Assembly: GCF_022496765.1 (NCBI RefSeq)
Contig: NZ_VANV01000013.1
Location: 124,001-188,000, forward strand
Source of the DNA: Acidaminobacter sp. JC074
GTDB lineage: Bacteria; Bacillota; Clostridia; Peptostreptococcales; Acidaminobacteraceae
Length of the DNA: 64,000 nt
Direction: 5' to 3'
Part shown: in pieces, positions 1 through 8,588 of the stretch
Position numbering within the stretch: the first letter of the stretch is position 1
Layout of the letters: every line of letters starts with the position of its first letter
Translations under genes and position numbers: made by a program
The notes under the pieces: model-generated
The model's input: only the letters and a program-made list of their open reading frames with translations
Database searches by the model: none
What the model was told of the DNA's origin: nothing

Positions 1-507
1 GCTGAAAAAGCAGGAGTCGGTCGCGGTACTGCCTATCTCTATTTCAAATCAAAATCTGAACTCTATAGAATTACAATGGAAGACACATTACACTTCAAGA
101 ATCTCATTATAGAGTTGGACTCCTCTGACTATAGAAATACACTATCCGATACACTTCTTTTATACTTAGATTTGTACGTTAATGCAGTTTTTTCAACAAA
201 TAAAGAAATGATGAAGGAATTCGCTTTATCGTCTGTTGGTGAGCTCACAGATACAGACTCCTTTATATACTCATTTTATAACGGATATGATACACTCCTC
301 AAAGATCAAATAGTTAATATCACAGAACATTTCAAATCAAAAAAAGAACTTATGGAGTCCTTTGATACTGAGATATTCTCTGATTTACTCCTCAAAGTTC
401 TTATCGAAATATTCGCTACATATATCATTTCAGATTATCCAAAAGAAAAGGTATCTGATCACGCAGGTAAACAAGTGACTTTCATGATATCTCCATATCT
501 CATATAA
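1..507 (+). CDS. TetR-family transcriptional regulator, 5' end outside window
   Basis: The frame is open from base 1 to the TAA at 505-507, so the window holds the last 168 residues of a gene starting upstream. The first residues carry the end of a TetR helix-turn-helix (VGRGTAYLYFKSKSELY), where the recognition helix is followed by the Tyr-Phe-x-x-Lys turn typical of the family. The rest is a helical ligand-binding domain too variable to name a ligand. An internal ATG at 76 is not the start, because the HTH continues in frame upstream of it. A terminator hairpin follows at 571-603. The target is unknown; TetR proteins usually repress a neighbouring efflux or metabolic gene, which here would lie before the window. 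Confidence 0.85.
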   Translation, partial: AEKAGVGRGTAYLYFKSKSELYRITMEDTLHFKNLIIELDSSDYRNTLSDTLLLYLDLYVNAVFSTNKEMMKEFALSSVGELTDTDSFIYSFYNGYDTLLKDQIVNITEHFKSKKELMESFDTEIFSDLLLKVLIEIFATYIISDYPKEKVSDHAGKQVTFMISPYLI

Positions 508-570
508 TTGCATTTCATTTATATAAGAATCAATAGATCATTTTTAGTTGTTTCTTGAGTCCTTATACAA

Positions 571-603
571 AAAAGTTTTGAGATAGACTCTCAAAACTTT
601 TTA
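571..603. terminator. Intrinsic terminator after the TetR gene
   Basis: A 13-bp perfect stem (571-583 with 589-601) has a 5-base loop. It is flanked by A and T tracts, so it can work in both directions. It lies between the TetR gene and the convergent brnTA pair. The rest of 508-719 shows no other clear feature. Confidence 0.7.
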
Positions 604-719
604 TGTTTTCAACTATGTTTTTTATGATAACATAGCCATACTTCTTTCAAGATGTATGGTAGCTTCCAAACTATAACAGGGCGTTACACTCCCCTAACTT
701 AATAGAGGAGTCACTTTAC

Positions 720-941
720 TTATTCATTAACTGCATGATTCTTTATATATTCACGTAATGCTGAGTTCAAAAGTGTTTGATAACCTATTCTTTCTTCGGA
801 AGCTTTCTTTTTGAAGAAAAGAATAATATCGTCATCTAGGCGAATTATTATCGACTTCTTATGAGGTTTATAAAATCGTCCCCCTACTCCTTTTGAAAAG
901 TCATATTCATCTTTCATTTCATAATCTTCTTTCATACTCAT
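720..941 (-). CDS. brnA: BrnA-like antitoxin
   Basis: A 73-residue protein whose C-terminal half (IIIRLDDDIILFFKKKA, then GYQTLLNSALREYI) matches the ribbon-helix-helix DNA-binding region of BrnA antitoxins, which neutralise BrnT and repress their own operon. The frame is open up to 968, but the ATG at 941 is preferred because AGAAGG sits five bases before it; the ATGs at 956 and 968 have no such site. The gene overlaps the end of brnT by 23 bases, the usual toxin-first order of this type II system. Identification rests on motif and context. The antitoxin looks intact although the toxin is damaged. Confidence 0.75.
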   Translation of the reverse strand: MSMKEDYEMKDEYDFSKGVGGRFYKPHKKSIIIRLDDDIILFFKKKASEERIGYQTLLNSALREYIKNHAVNE

Positions 942-1212
942 ATTGCCTTCTTTCATGGTTAGTTGCATTTCTCGCTGATATAATTCTAATTATTTCATCG
1001 CCATCGTCGTCAAAATATAAATGTGCAACAACTAAAATATATTGTTCATGAGTTGTTCCAACTGCAATCCACTTTTCTTCAAAGGAACTAAATCTCTCGT
1101 CATGTATACTTGATTGAAACGGATCGAAAAAAACTTCTCTTGCTTGTTCAAAACTCACACCATGTTTTTCTTTGTTGGTTATGTTTTTATTTTCATCCTA
1201 CAATAATTTCAA
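919..1212 (-). pseudogene. brnT: BrnT-like toxin with in-frame amber codon near the N-terminus
   Basis: The C-terminal 79 residues (SFEQAREVFFDPF, then IIRISARNATNHERRQYE) are a clear match to BrnT ribonuclease toxins. The same frame continues upstream through DENKNITNKEKHGV, the family's usual N-terminal segment, but is interrupted by TAG at 1198-1200. A start at TTG 1210-1212 with AGGAGG seven bases upstream would give L-K-L-L-stop-D-E-N-K-N. The stop falls where BrnT proteins usually have Trp, so one TGG to TAG change explains it. Between the stop and residue SFEQ only a GTG at 1156-1158 offers a start, and it has no good ribosome binding site and loses the KHGV motif. Either the toxin is inactivated or a shortened form is made. 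Confidence 0.7.
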
Positions 1213-1485
1213 AATACATCCTCCTAATTAAAATATACAATAAGGATTCAGTATTATCACTACATTGTACATACACAAAACAGTCGGCTTCACCATATAC
1301 AATCAGTAGTTCTCTTTCTTTACCTAATCACTTACTAGAAATACTACTTCCTTTATTATTAATGTTTCATGTATAACTCCAAAGAGATGTACACTACACT
1401 TATCCCAGATTTTCTAACTATTTTGTAGGGTAAGAATAGTTGTAGTCAAAATCGTCGAGCAATCGTCTTACAATATGGTGTACAA

Positions 1486-1491
1486 TATAAT
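1486..1491 (+). promoter_or_regulatory. -10 element (TATAAT) for the radical SAM gene
   Basis: A perfect TATAAT lies 18 bases before the ATG at 1510, placing transcription start near 1498. No good -35 hexamer was seen. The position argues against the ATG at 1498 as the start codon. The remaining bases of 1213-1485 carry the brnTA upstream region and nothing else recognisable. Confidence 0.5.
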
Positions 1492-1509
1492 CAGGAAATG
1501 GAGACTATA

Positions 1510-2688
1510 ATGAGAACACCACAGTATAAAGAAGTGAAGAAGATACTTTATAAGGACCAACATCCCGATAGTTGGTACGTTAACTTCTATCGAATGTCAC
1601 CCTACCTTGCCTGCGAGCACGGGTGTACCTACTGCTATGTAAGAGCTGAAAAGTACAACATTGAAGGGAATTTTGAACAGGATATTGTTGTTAAGCAAAA
1701 CACACTTGATCGGTTAAAAGAAGAACTCCCTAAACTTAGAGAGTATGGCACTATTGGCATTTCAACAGGTACAAGCGATTCTTATCAACCTATTGAGAAA
1801 GAACTAGAAATTTCTAGAGAAACACTCAAGTTAATCAGGGATATTAGGTATCCGGCTACCTTCTTAACAAAATCAGTTTTAATGAATCGTGATATTGATA
1901 TCTTCAAAGATATGAAGGCCTATGCAGACATACATATCAACATGACACTTACAAGTCTCGATGAGGAAGTCACTAGAATATTTGAACCCAAGGCACCTTC
2001 TGTTAAAGAAAGAATAGATTCCATTAAACTTTTAAAGGCAAATGATATTGGTGTGGGTATTTCTGCTATGCCCTTACTTCCCTATATTACAGAAACAAAA
2101 GAAAGCATAGTCAATCTATTAGATCAACTCAAAGCCCTTGATGTAGACTTTTTAATTCCTATGGTCCTAGCATTAAATCCTGGTCGACTTAAAGAACTTT
2201 ACTTTGAAACATTAAAAGCTCATTATCCTCACTTGGTCAACAGATACAGAGATCTGTACTCAAACAATACAGACTATGGTGGTCCGCGCTACAGCAATAA
2301 GAAATTCTATCAAGATATGACAGATTATATGAATACCATTGGCCTTGCTCAAAGGCTCCCGCTTAGGTACTATAGGACCCAGTATAACAATTACCATACA
2401 ATAGAGCTTTTACTGGATCATATGCTGGTCTTGTATAAGAGTAGAAATATAGATATTACGAGATTGCGAGCTGCAAACAAACGCTATTTGGCATGGTTAA
2501 AAGAAGAAAGAACTTATGTAGCTAGAAGAAGAAATCTCAAGTTTGACTTAGTTGATGAAAAAGTAGATGGTCTCTTAAGAAGTGATGAGTTTGATAAAAT
2601 TATTAAAAATAGAAAACTCTCAAACTTTATCAGAGAAATCATCATAGATGGTGCTGATTACGATTATTGCACCCTTAAGTTAAAATAA
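1510..2688 (+). CDS. SPL-family radical SAM protein
   Basis: A 392-residue protein with the radical SAM cysteine motif CEHGCTYCY (CxxxCxxC) about 40 residues in, preceded by YRMSPYLACEHG as in the spore photoproduct lyase-like radical SAM family (COG1533). The cysteines bind the [4Fe-4S] cluster that cleaves S-adenosylmethionine. GISTGTSDSYQP and the later TLTSLDEEVTRIFEP segment are also typical of that family. Members other than true SplB have no proven reaction, so the substrate is unknown. The start at 1510 is chosen over 1498 because GGAG lies six bases upstream and the -10 element is very close. It stands alone between brnTA and mogA. Confidence 0.8.
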   Translation: MRTPQYKEVKKILYKDQHPDSWYVNFYRMSPYLACEHGCTYCYVRAEKYNIEGNFEQDIVVKQNTLDRLKEELPKLREYGTIGISTGTSDSYQPIEKELEISRETLKLIRDIRYPATFLTKSVLMNRDIDIFKDMKAYADIHINMTLTSLDEEVTRIFEPKAPSVKERIDSIKLLKANDIGVGISAMPLLPYITETKESIVNLLDQLKALDVDFLIPMVLALNPGRLKELYFETLKAHYPHLVNRYRDLYSNNTDYGGPRYSNKKFYQDMTDYMNTIGLAQRLPLRYYRTQYNNYHTIELLLDHMLVLYKSRNIDITRLRAANKRYLAWLKEERTYVARRRNLKFDLVDEKVDGLLRSDEFDKIIKNRKLSNFIREIIIDGADYDYCTLKLK

Positions 2689-2752
2689 TCCAGAGTTATT
2701 TATCCTTTACAATCCCATGGTAAATGATTTAATCTAGACTTGGAGGTAAATT

Positions 2753-3241
2753 ATGTTTAAAGTATGTATTATTACAGTAAGTGACAAGGGTTCTATCGGT
2801 GAACGCATCGATAAATCCGGTGAAGTTATAAGAGACTTAATGGAAGCTGCAAACTACCAAGTCCTAGAAAAAGTTATTTTACCAGATGAAGTAGATCTTT
2901 TAAAAGAACAAATGATAAAATGGGCTGACAACCAGACTTGTGATCTAATCTTAACAACAGGCGGTACAGGCTTCTCTCCAAGAGATTTTACACCTGAGGC
3001 TACCAAGGCTGTTATTGATAGAGAAGTGCCTGGTATACCAGAGGCCATGAGAGCTTACAGTCTTTCTATAACAAAAAAAGCCATGTTATCAAGGGCAGCT
3101 GCTGGTATTAGAAAATCAACCCTGATCATCAACCTTCCAGGTAGTCCAAAAGCTGTTAAAGAAACACTAGAATATATTCTTCCGCCTCTTGAACATGGTT
3201 TAGAAATTATGACAGGCAAAACAGGAGAATGTGCTAGATAA
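2753..3241 (+). CDS. mogA: Molybdopterin adenylyltransferase-type protein (MogA/MoaB)
   Basis: A 162-residue protein, the usual length for MogA/MoaB. Residues about 68-84 read TTGGTGFSPRDFTPEAT, the conserved molybdopterin-binding signature, and a PGSPKAV segment follows near the C-terminus. The protein adenylylates molybdopterin before molybdenum insertion. It starts with ATG behind GGAGG. The window also carries fdhA, fdhD and mobA, all of which need or serve a molybdenum or tungsten cofactor, so a role in supplying formate dehydrogenase is a reasonable inference. MogA and MoaB are hard to separate by eye. Confidence 0.85.
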   Translation: MFKVCIITVSDKGSIGERIDKSGEVIRDLMEAANYQVLEKVILPDEVDLLKEQMIKWADNQTCDLILTTGGTGFSPRDFTPEATKAVIDREVPGIPEAMRAYSLSITKKAMLSRAAAGIRKSTLIINLPGSPKAVKETLEYILPPLEHGLEIMTGKTGECAR

Positions 3242-3258
3242 TCCTTCGGGATTTTCTT
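3240..3258 (+). terminator. Short terminator-like hairpin after mogA
   Basis: A 5-bp stem (AATCC/GGATT) closed by a TTCG loop at 3240-3253 is followed by a T-rich tract. It overlaps the mogA stop codon. The stem is short, so termination may be partial. Confidence 0.5.
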
Positions 3259-3286
3259 TTTAGTTTCTTTTTATACCATTTTAGTA

Positions 3287-3304
3287 TTGTTTAATTCTTC
3301 ACAA
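3287..3304 (+). promoter_or_regulatory. Rex-like operator upstream of the lactate dehydrogenase-like gene
   Basis: TTGTTTAATTCTTCACAA matches 12 of the 14 defined positions of the Rex consensus TTGTTAA-N4-TTAACAA. It lies about 30 bases before the ATG and directly after a possible -10 (TAGTAT, 3282-3287), where a repressor would block initiation. Rex senses NADH/NAD and commonly controls fermentative dehydrogenase genes. Related sites occur at 41634-41652 and 51581-51598. Confidence 0.55.
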
Positions 3305-3333
3305 TGTTGTATAGTGGTCTTGAGGAGGACAAT

Positions 3334-4284
3334 ATGAAAAGTCATACAAATAATAAAGTTGTTATCATAGGTGCGGGTTATGTAGGTTCTACGACTGCTT
3401 ACACCTTAATGCAATCAGGTTTGGTATCAGAAATTGCTCTAATAGATCTAGATATTAAAAAGGCCGAAGGCGAAGTAATGGACTTAAACCACTGTTTATC
3501 TTTCACAAAACCAATGACCATTAAAGTAGGAACATATGAAGATTGTAAAGACGCAGATTTAATTATCATGACAGCAGGCCCTTCCATTCAACCAGGTGGT
3601 ACTCGATTGGATCTGGCAAAACAGAACAGTCAGATCATGACCTCTATCATGAAAGAAATCGTTAAATATACAAGAGAGGCAATCATCCTTGTTGCAACTA
3701 ATCCGGTTGATATTTTGACACAAGTCGCTGTCGAATCGGTTGATTATAATCCTAAGAAAGTTTTAGGCTCTGGTACGGTGCTTGATTCTGCAAGATTTAG
3801 ATACCTACTCAGCCAACACTGCAAGGTAGATGCTAGAAATGTACATGGTTATATATTAGGTGAACATGGTGATAGTGAAGTTGCAGCATGGTCTTTAACA
3901 AACATTGCGGGCTCTCCACTAGAATCATACTGTGATAACTGCAACTCAAATGCATGTCATGGTCTTGATAAAGAAGGCATTTTAAATCAGGTCATCCATG
4001 CTGGCTATCATATCATCGATAGAAAGGTAGCAACCTATTATGGTGTTTCTACAGCCATTAAGCGTATCACAGAGGCTATTTTAAGGAATGAACATTCAAT
4101 ACTAACTGTATCGAGTCTCTTAAACGGCGAATATGGTATAGATAAGATTGCCATGAGTGTCCCTACCATTGTTTCTTCTGAAGGTATTCATAAAATTGTT
4201 GAGTTGAACTTAACAGATGAAGAAAGCAAACTACTTAAGAAAAGTGGTGACAAGCTACAAGAAATTCTTAATTACATTAAGTAG
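3334..4284 (+). CDS. L-lactate/2-hydroxyacid dehydrogenase family protein
   Basis: A 316-residue NAD-dependent dehydrogenase of the lactate/malate family. It has the Rossmann motif GAGYVGSTTAYT, the acidic NAD-ribose pair IDLD, the loop AGPSIQPGGTRLDL, the TNPVDILT strand and the active-site LGEHGDSEVAAWS. The loop position that is Gln in typical lactate dehydrogenases (AGxNQKPGETR) is Ile here, so the substrate may be a bulkier 2-oxo acid, as for hydroxyisocaproate dehydrogenases; this is inference. An unusual Cys-containing insert (YCDNCNSNACH) follows the active-site region. The start at 3334 has GAGGAGG upstream; the frame extends to 3304 but without such a site. A Rex-like operator precedes it and a terminator follows. 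Confidence 0.85.
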   Translation: MKSHTNNKVVIIGAGYVGSTTAYTLMQSGLVSEIALIDLDIKKAEGEVMDLNHCLSFTKPMTIKVGTYEDCKDADLIIMTAGPSIQPGGTRLDLAKQNSQIMTSIMKEIVKYTREAIILVATNPVDILTQVAVESVDYNPKKVLGSGTVLDSARFRYLLSQHCKVDARNVHGYILGEHGDSEVAAWSLTNIAGSPLESYCDNCNSNACHGLDKEGILNQVIHAGYHIIDRKVATYYGVSTAIKRITEAILRNEHSILTVSSLLNGEYGIDKIAMSVPTIVSSEGIHKIVELNLTDEESKLLKKSGDKLQEILNYIK

Positions 4285-4304
4285 CCTTTTGGGGCTACTT
4301 TTTT
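4279..4304 (+). terminator. Intrinsic terminator after the dehydrogenase
   Basis: GTAGCC (4281-4286) pairs with GGCTAC (4293-4298) and six T follow. It overlaps the stop codon. Confidence 0.8.
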
Positions 4305-4345
4305 GGTGTAATGATTCTGTAACCTAATCCTTGTAAAAAAAGTGA

Positions 4346-4351
4346 TATGAT
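4346..4351 (+). promoter_or_regulatory. Possible -10 element of the ABC-F leader transcript
   Basis: TATGAT lies about 35 bases before the small leader ORF. No convincing -35 is visible, so this is tentative. Confidence 0.3.
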
Positions 4352-4385
4352 AAAGGTGAATCAAATCGATACAGGAGAATATAAA

Positions 4386-4442
4386 ATGACTATTATCAGT
4401 ATTAAAGTATCGACTATGACCACAGGCGTTTGCTTCGAGTAA
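4386..4442 (+). CDS. Putative leader peptide upstream of the ABC-F gene
   Basis: An 18-codon ORF, MTIISIKVSTMTTGVCFE, starts with ATG eight bases after AGGAG. It sits in a 391-base gap that ends in an intrinsic terminator just before the ABC-F gene. Its last codons (TTTGCTTCGA) can pair with GTTCGGAGCAAAT at about 4472-4484, so a ribosome stalled on the ORF would change the downstream fold. Leader ORFs of this kind control several antibiotic-resistance ABC-F genes by ribosome-mediated attenuation. That this one does so is inferred from layout only. Confidence 0.55.
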   Translation: MTIISIKVSTMTTGVCFE

Positions 4443-4490
4443 AGAAATTAATTCTATATTCGGTGAGCTATGTTCGGAGCAAATGTTTGT

Positions 4491-4628
4491 GAGTAGCCGT
4501 AGTCTCAATTTAAAAAGTATACCTTAAACACTTAGGCAAGTTTATATGCTGAATAAGGGTCTTTTTGCCATGGAGATTACTGATAATAATAACCTACTCT
4601 ACAACTGTTTTTGTTGTAGAGTTTTTTT
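4491..4628 (+). promoter_or_regulatory. Candidate transcription attenuator of the ABC-F gene
   Basis: The terminator is a 9-bp perfect stem (CTCTACAAC 4597-4605 with GTTGTAGAG 4613-4621) followed by seven T, 48 bases before the ABC-F start. GAGTAG at 4491-4496 is complementary to CTACTC at 4594-4599, which overlaps the first terminator arm, so an antiterminator is possible. A further GGCAA/TTGCC pairing lies between them. Confidence 0.6.
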
Positions 4629-4675
4629 GTCATAAATGAACTCTGAACATACTCCCATTCATTAAGGAGGAAAAA

Positions 4676-6448
4676 ATGAGTTTAATAGCAGTAAACAATA
4701 TTCGAAAAGAATACAGAAACAAAGTTGTACTAGCAGATGTCAGTCTGCAAGTAGAAAAAGGAGAACGAGTTGCCTTAATCGGTCCAAATGGTTCAGGCAA
4801 AACCACTCTTTTAAAGATTATGATGGATCAAGTAGAACAAGACCAAGGTCAGGTCTTCACTTCAAAGCGCGTAAAAATAGGCTATCTGTCTCAGTACCTT
4901 GAAGATTTAGAAGTAGCAGATGTCACTGCCCTTCATCTAGAAGAAATCGATAGGCTTGAAAAGAAACTTAAATCACTCGAAGAAAAAATGGCGACACTCG
5001 ACTATGAAAAGGATGACTATCAGCCTATCCTTGATAAGTATGAAAAAACGATGGCATCCTTCGAACTCTTAGATGGTTATACCAAGCAAAGTATGATTAA
5101 AAAAACTCTATTAGGCCTGGGCTTAAAAGAAAGTGCTTTAACACGCCCCATCAACAAGTTGTCTGGTGGTGAAAAAATGAGAGTGGCCCTAGCTAGAATA
5201 CTGATCAACGAACCTGATTTATTGGTACTTGATGAACCTACCAACCACTTAGACATCAAGGCCATTGAATGGCTAGAAAACTATCTTAAAAAGTTTTCAG
5301 GTGGGGTCTTACTTGTATCTCATGACAGGTTCTTTCTAGACCGGGTGACAACAAGAATCGCAGAACTTCAGGGCGGACATTTAACCACACGAAAGTGTAA
5401 TTATTCATCCTACCTACACCAGAAAAGTCAATTAAGAGATTACTATCTGAAAGAACAGAAAAACATCGAAAGACACATTAAAAGTGAAAAAGCCATGATT
5501 ACTAAGCTTCGTAAGTACAAGAAAATCAAGCAATCTCAGAGCCGTGAAAAACTTTTAATTCGGTATGAAGAAAAAGCCAAGGAAATGATGATGCATCTAA
5601 AGTCTACAGAAAACCTAAAGAGTATTTCTGGTCCGGCCCTTACTTTTCAACCAATCAAACACTTGAGTCATGAGGTACTTACTATAGAACATTTAAATAA
5701 ATCATTTGATGATTTGCACCTTTTAAAAGATGTGGACCTAACCATCTATGGCGGTGAAAGAGTAGCCATAATTGGTCCAAACGGATGTGGTAAAACAACA
5801 CTCATCAACATCTTTCTAGGTTTAGATAATGACTACACTGGTCATGTCGATTTTGGTAAATGGGTAGATTATGTCTATTTAGGTCAGGAGGTGTCATTTG
5901 AAGACGAGTCTCTTTCAATACTGGAATATATGCATACAAGATATGAGATGAAGGATTCTGAAATAAGAAAACATTTATCTAAGTTTCAATTTTACGGTGA
6001 CGTCTTAAACAGTCAGATAAAAGATTTAAGCGGCGGTGAAAAAGTAAGGATTATCTTAGGAGAAATGATGCTTAAAAATCCTCACTGCCTTATTCTAGAT
6101 GAGCCAACAAACCATTTGGACTTAGAATCAAGAATTGCCATTGAAAAAGCCATCCTAGCTTACAAAGGGACTATTATAGCAGTCTCTCATGACCGCTATT
6201 ATCTCAATAAATGTGTTGACAGGTTAATCGAAATTAAAGATGGCCACCTTATTGATCATAAAGGTAACTACAGCTCCTATATCGGTCAGATGATGACAGA
6301 GCCTAAGACCAGTGGTTTACAACTAGAAGAGCAAATAGAGCATTTAGAAAGTAAAATGGAAGACCACAGCAAGTACTATGGAAAAGATGAAAACTATCGT
6401 CTACTTGAAGCCAAACTTAACCATTTATATGAACTTTATATCAACTAA
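4676..6448 (+). CDS. ABC-F family ATPase (ribosome-associated)
   Basis: A 590-residue protein with two ABC domains and no membrane segments. Domain 1 has Walker A GPNGSGKTT near residue 37, signature LSGGEKMR near 160 and Walker B LLVLDEPTNHLD near 180. Domain 2 has GPNGCGKTT, LSGGEKVR and LILDEPTNHLD. A charged helical linker (about 235-320) joins them, as in ABC-F translation factors that reach into the ribosome. A short acidic coiled C-terminus follows. The start has AAGGAGG upstream. Antibiotic-resistance members protect the ribosome from drugs at the peptidyl-transferase centre. The leader ORF and terminator upstream favour a drug-inducible protein, but sequence alone cannot separate this from a housekeeping ABC-F. 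Confidence 0.85.
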   Translation: MSLIAVNNIRKEYRNKVVLADVSLQVEKGERVALIGPNGSGKTTLLKIMMDQVEQDQGQVFTSKRVKIGYLSQYLEDLEVADVTALHLEEIDRLEKKLKSLEEKMATLDYEKDDYQPILDKYEKTMASFELLDGYTKQSMIKKTLLGLGLKESALTRPINKLSGGEKMRVALARILINEPDLLVLDEPTNHLDIKAIEWLENYLKKFSGGVLLVSHDRFFLDRVTTRIAELQGGHLTTRKCNYSSYLHQKSQLRDYYLKEQKNIERHIKSEKAMITKLRKYKKIKQSQSREKLLIRYEEKAKEMMMHLKSTENLKSISGPALTFQPIKHLSHEVLTIEHLNKSFDDLHLLKDVDLTIYGGERVAIIGPNGCGKTTLINIFLGLDNDYTGHVDFGKWVDYVYLGQEVSFEDESLSILEYMHTRYEMKDSEIRKHLSKFQFYGDVLNSQIKDLSGGEKVRIILGEMMLKNPHCLILDEPTNHLDLESRIAIEKAILAYKGTIIAVSHDRYYLNKCVDRLIEIKDGHLIDHKGNYSSYIGQMMTEPKTSGLQLEEQIEHLESKMEDHSKYYGKDENYRLLEAKLNHLYELYIN

Positions 6449-6451
6449 AAA

Positions 6452-6495
6452 AAGTACCTTTTACTCAAGTTTAGAATGAGTAAGAGGTACTTCTT
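6452..6495. terminator. Convergent terminator between ABC-F and panD
   Basis: A long inverted repeat, AAGTACC (6452-6458) with GGTACTT (6486-6492), is extended by ACTCA/TGAGT. It has an A tract before and T-rich bases after, and serves the two converging genes. Confidence 0.7.
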
Positions 6496-6523
6496 ATATT
6501 ATGATTACTTTGATTATATCAAA

Positions 6524-6907
6524 TTATTTTATATCTCCATGCTTCTCTTCATGGGCAGTTTCTGTAATTTTATTATCTTCATCAACGAATACAACCATTG
6601 GCTCAAAGTTTTCAGCTTCTTCTGGTGTCATCATTGCATATGCTATGATAATAACACTATCTCCTGGTTGAACCAATCTTGCAGCAGCACCATTTAAACA
6701 AATAACACCAGAACCAGGTTCTCCCTTTATGACATAAGTTTCAAGTCTTGCACCATTGTTGTTGTTAACAATTTGAACACGTTCTCCCGGAATGATACCC
6801 GATGCCTTTAATAAATCTGCATCAATAGTGATAGAACCAACATAATTTAAGTTTGCCTCAGTAACAGTCGCTCTATGAATTTTACCTTTAAACATGTTAA
6901 GTAACAT
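6524..6907 (-). CDS. panD: Aspartate 1-decarboxylase
   Basis: A 127-residue pyruvoyl enzyme that makes beta-alanine for pantothenate. The self-cleavage motif GSIT falls at residues 24-27, so cleavage would be between Gly24 and Ser25, the same numbering as the well-studied PanD enzymes and support for the start chosen. The [14 protein letters not shown] and [11 protein letters not shown] segments are family-typical. The start lies one base after the panC stop codon, with the ribosome binding site GGAGG inside the end of panC, which indicates translational coupling. It is the last gene of the pan operon. Confidence 0.95.
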   Translation of the reverse strand: MLLNMFKGKIHRATVTEANLNYVGSITIDADLLKASGIIPGERVQIVNNNNGARLETYVIKGEPGSGVICLNGAAARLVQPGDSVIIIAYAMMTPEEAENFEPMVVFVDEDNKITETAHEEKHGDIK

Positions 6908-6908
6908 A

Positions 6909-7757
6909 TTATACCTCCAACCTTAAGTTATCAATTAATCGCGGCTTACCAACTTTAACTGCCAGTGCAATTAAGATGGTGCCCTTTAATGTGTCGATTC
7001 TTTCTAATGAAAGCGCATCAACAATTTCGACGTAATCTATAATAGCATAGTCTACTGTACTAATTTTGTCAACAATTCCTGAGATAATCTTTTCAGCACT
7101 TGTCTCACCAGCAAGTATCTTGTCTTTAGCTTCAAATAAAGACGCTGATAAAACCAAGGCATCTTTTCTTTCTTTTTCAGAAAGGTAAGTATTTCTTGAA
7201 CTCATAGCAAGACCATCAGCTTCTCTGTGAATTGGACAGGGTACAATCTCTAAATCCATGTTTAAATCTTTTACCATTCTCTCTATAACCGATACCTGTT
7301 GAGCGTCCTTTTGTCCAAAGTAAGCCCTGTCAGGTGCAACCATATTGAAGAGTTTGGTAACCACTGTTGCTACGCCTCTAAAATGTCCGGGTCTAGAAGA
7401 ACCACATAATACACCAGTCATATCCCCTTCCACATCTACATAAGTTGAATAACCTTGAGGATACATTTCTTCAACAGTTGGGTAAAACAAGATATCTACA
7501 CCTTCTCCTACCAGTTTGGCCTGATCGCCTTCTAAGTCTCTTGGATAAGCATCTAGGTCTTCATTTTCACCAAACTGAGTTGGATTGACAAAGATAGAAA
7601 CTACAACTATATCATTGTTTTCTTTAGCTGCTCTTACCAAAGATAAATGTCCTTCATGTAGAAAACCCATTGTAGGTACAAAACCCACCGACTTGGCCTG
7701 AAGCTTTTCAGCCTTTATAGCCTGTCTTAACTCTTTTACTGAACCAATAATCTTCAT
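6909..7757 (-). CDS. panC: Pantothenate synthetase (pantoate-beta-alanine ligase)
   Basis: A 282-residue enzyme that joins pantoate and beta-alanine using ATP. It shows [14 protein letters not shown] (the HIGH-type nucleotide motif), [24 protein letters not shown] and MSSRNTYLS, all hallmark positions. It follows panB with no gap and is coupled to panD, so the three enzymes are made together. Nothing is missing compared with the family. Confidence 0.95.
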   Translation of the reverse strand: MKIIGSVKELRQAIKAEKLQAKSVGFVPTMGFLHEGHLSLVRAAKENNDIVVVSIFVNPTQFGENEDLDAYPRDLEGDQAKLVGEGVDILFYPTVEEMYPQGYSTYVDVEGDMTGVLCGSSRPGHFRGVATVVTKLFNMVAPDRAYFGQKDAQQVSVIERMVKDLNMDLEIVPCPIHREADGLAMSSRNTYLSEKERKDALVLSASLFEAKDKILAGETSAEKIISGIVDKISTVDYAIIDYVEIVDALSLERIDTLKGTILIALAVKVGKPRLIDNLRLEV

Positions 7758-8588
7758 TTAATATAATTTCTCCAACACTTCTTCTTTTATAGTAAATGTA
7801 TGTTCCTTAGCTGGAAATACACCTTCATTTATTTCATTTATATAAGCTTTTGTCGCTTCAATGATATCAAGACCAGTTTCCTTGTATCTCTTAACAAACT
7901 TAGGCTGTAGGCCCTGATACATACCAAGGACATCTTGGATTACAAGCACTTGACCGTCACAGTCTTTACCAGCACCGATACCAATGGTTGGAATACCCAC
8001 AATATCCGTAATCTTCTTTGCAAGCTCACTTGGCACACATTCTAGTACAATGGCAAAAACACCCGCTTCTTCTAGTGCTCTGGCATCATCAATGATGGCC
8101 TGGGCTTGCTCTGCTGATTTTCCTTGAACCTTAAAGCCACCAAACATATTGACAGATTGAGGTGTTAAGCCAATATGGCCAACAACAGGTATCTTAGCTG
8201 CAACTAAGGCTTTGATCTTATCAACCATCTCAATACCACCTTCAAGCTTAACAGCATGTGCACCAGCCTCTTTAATAAACCTACCGGCATTTCTAATGGT
8301 ATCTTCAACACTTACATGGTAAGAAAGAAATGGCATATCACCAATAACAAGGGCTCTTTTAGCGCCTCTAACGACTGCCTTAGTATGATGAATCATATCA
8401 TCCATTGTCACTTCTAACGTTGTCTCATAACCCAGCATGGTCATACCTAAAGAATCACCAACCAAGATCGAATCCACACCTGCATCATCAAGTAACTGAG
8501 CTGTTGTAAAATCATATGCTGTTAACATCGAAATTTTTTCACCCTTGTCTTTTGCATTTTGAAAAGACGTTACAGTAAATTTTTTCAT
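7758..8588 (-). CDS. panB: 3-methyl-2-oxobutanoate hydroxymethyltransferase
   Basis: A 276-residue TIM-barrel enzyme that makes ketopantoate from 2-oxoisovalerate and methylene-tetrahydrofolate. Motifs include [11 protein letters not shown], the metal-binding [16 protein letters not shown] and KLEGG. The frame runs up to 8600, but the ATG at 8588 is preferred: GGAG lies six bases upstream and the codon overlaps the stop of the previous gene (TAATG), a coupled junction. Confidence 0.95.
   Translation of the reverse strand: MKKFTVTSFQNAKDKGEKISMLTAYDFTTAQLLDDAGVDSILVGDSLGMTMLGYETTLEVTMDDMIHHTKAVVRGAKRALVIGDMPFLSYHVSVEDTIRNAGRFIKEAGAHAVKLEGGIEMVDKIKALVAAKIPVVGHIGLTPQSVNMFGGFKVQGKSAEQAQAIIDDARALEEAGVFAIVLECVPSELAKKITDIVGIPTIGIGAGKDCDGQVLVIQDVLGMYQGLQPKFVKRYKETGLDIIEATKAYINEINEGVFPAKEHTFTIKEEVLEKLY

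Noticed and set aside
1198..1200. TAG in brnT as a pyrrolysine codon
   Set aside because: Trp is the expected residue in this family, no pyrrolysine genes are visible, and nothing suggests pyrrolysine in toxins.
1110..1376. 88-residue plus-strand ORF across the brnT start
   Set aside because: It is antisense to brnT, has no ribosome binding site and a low-complexity hydrophobic translation.
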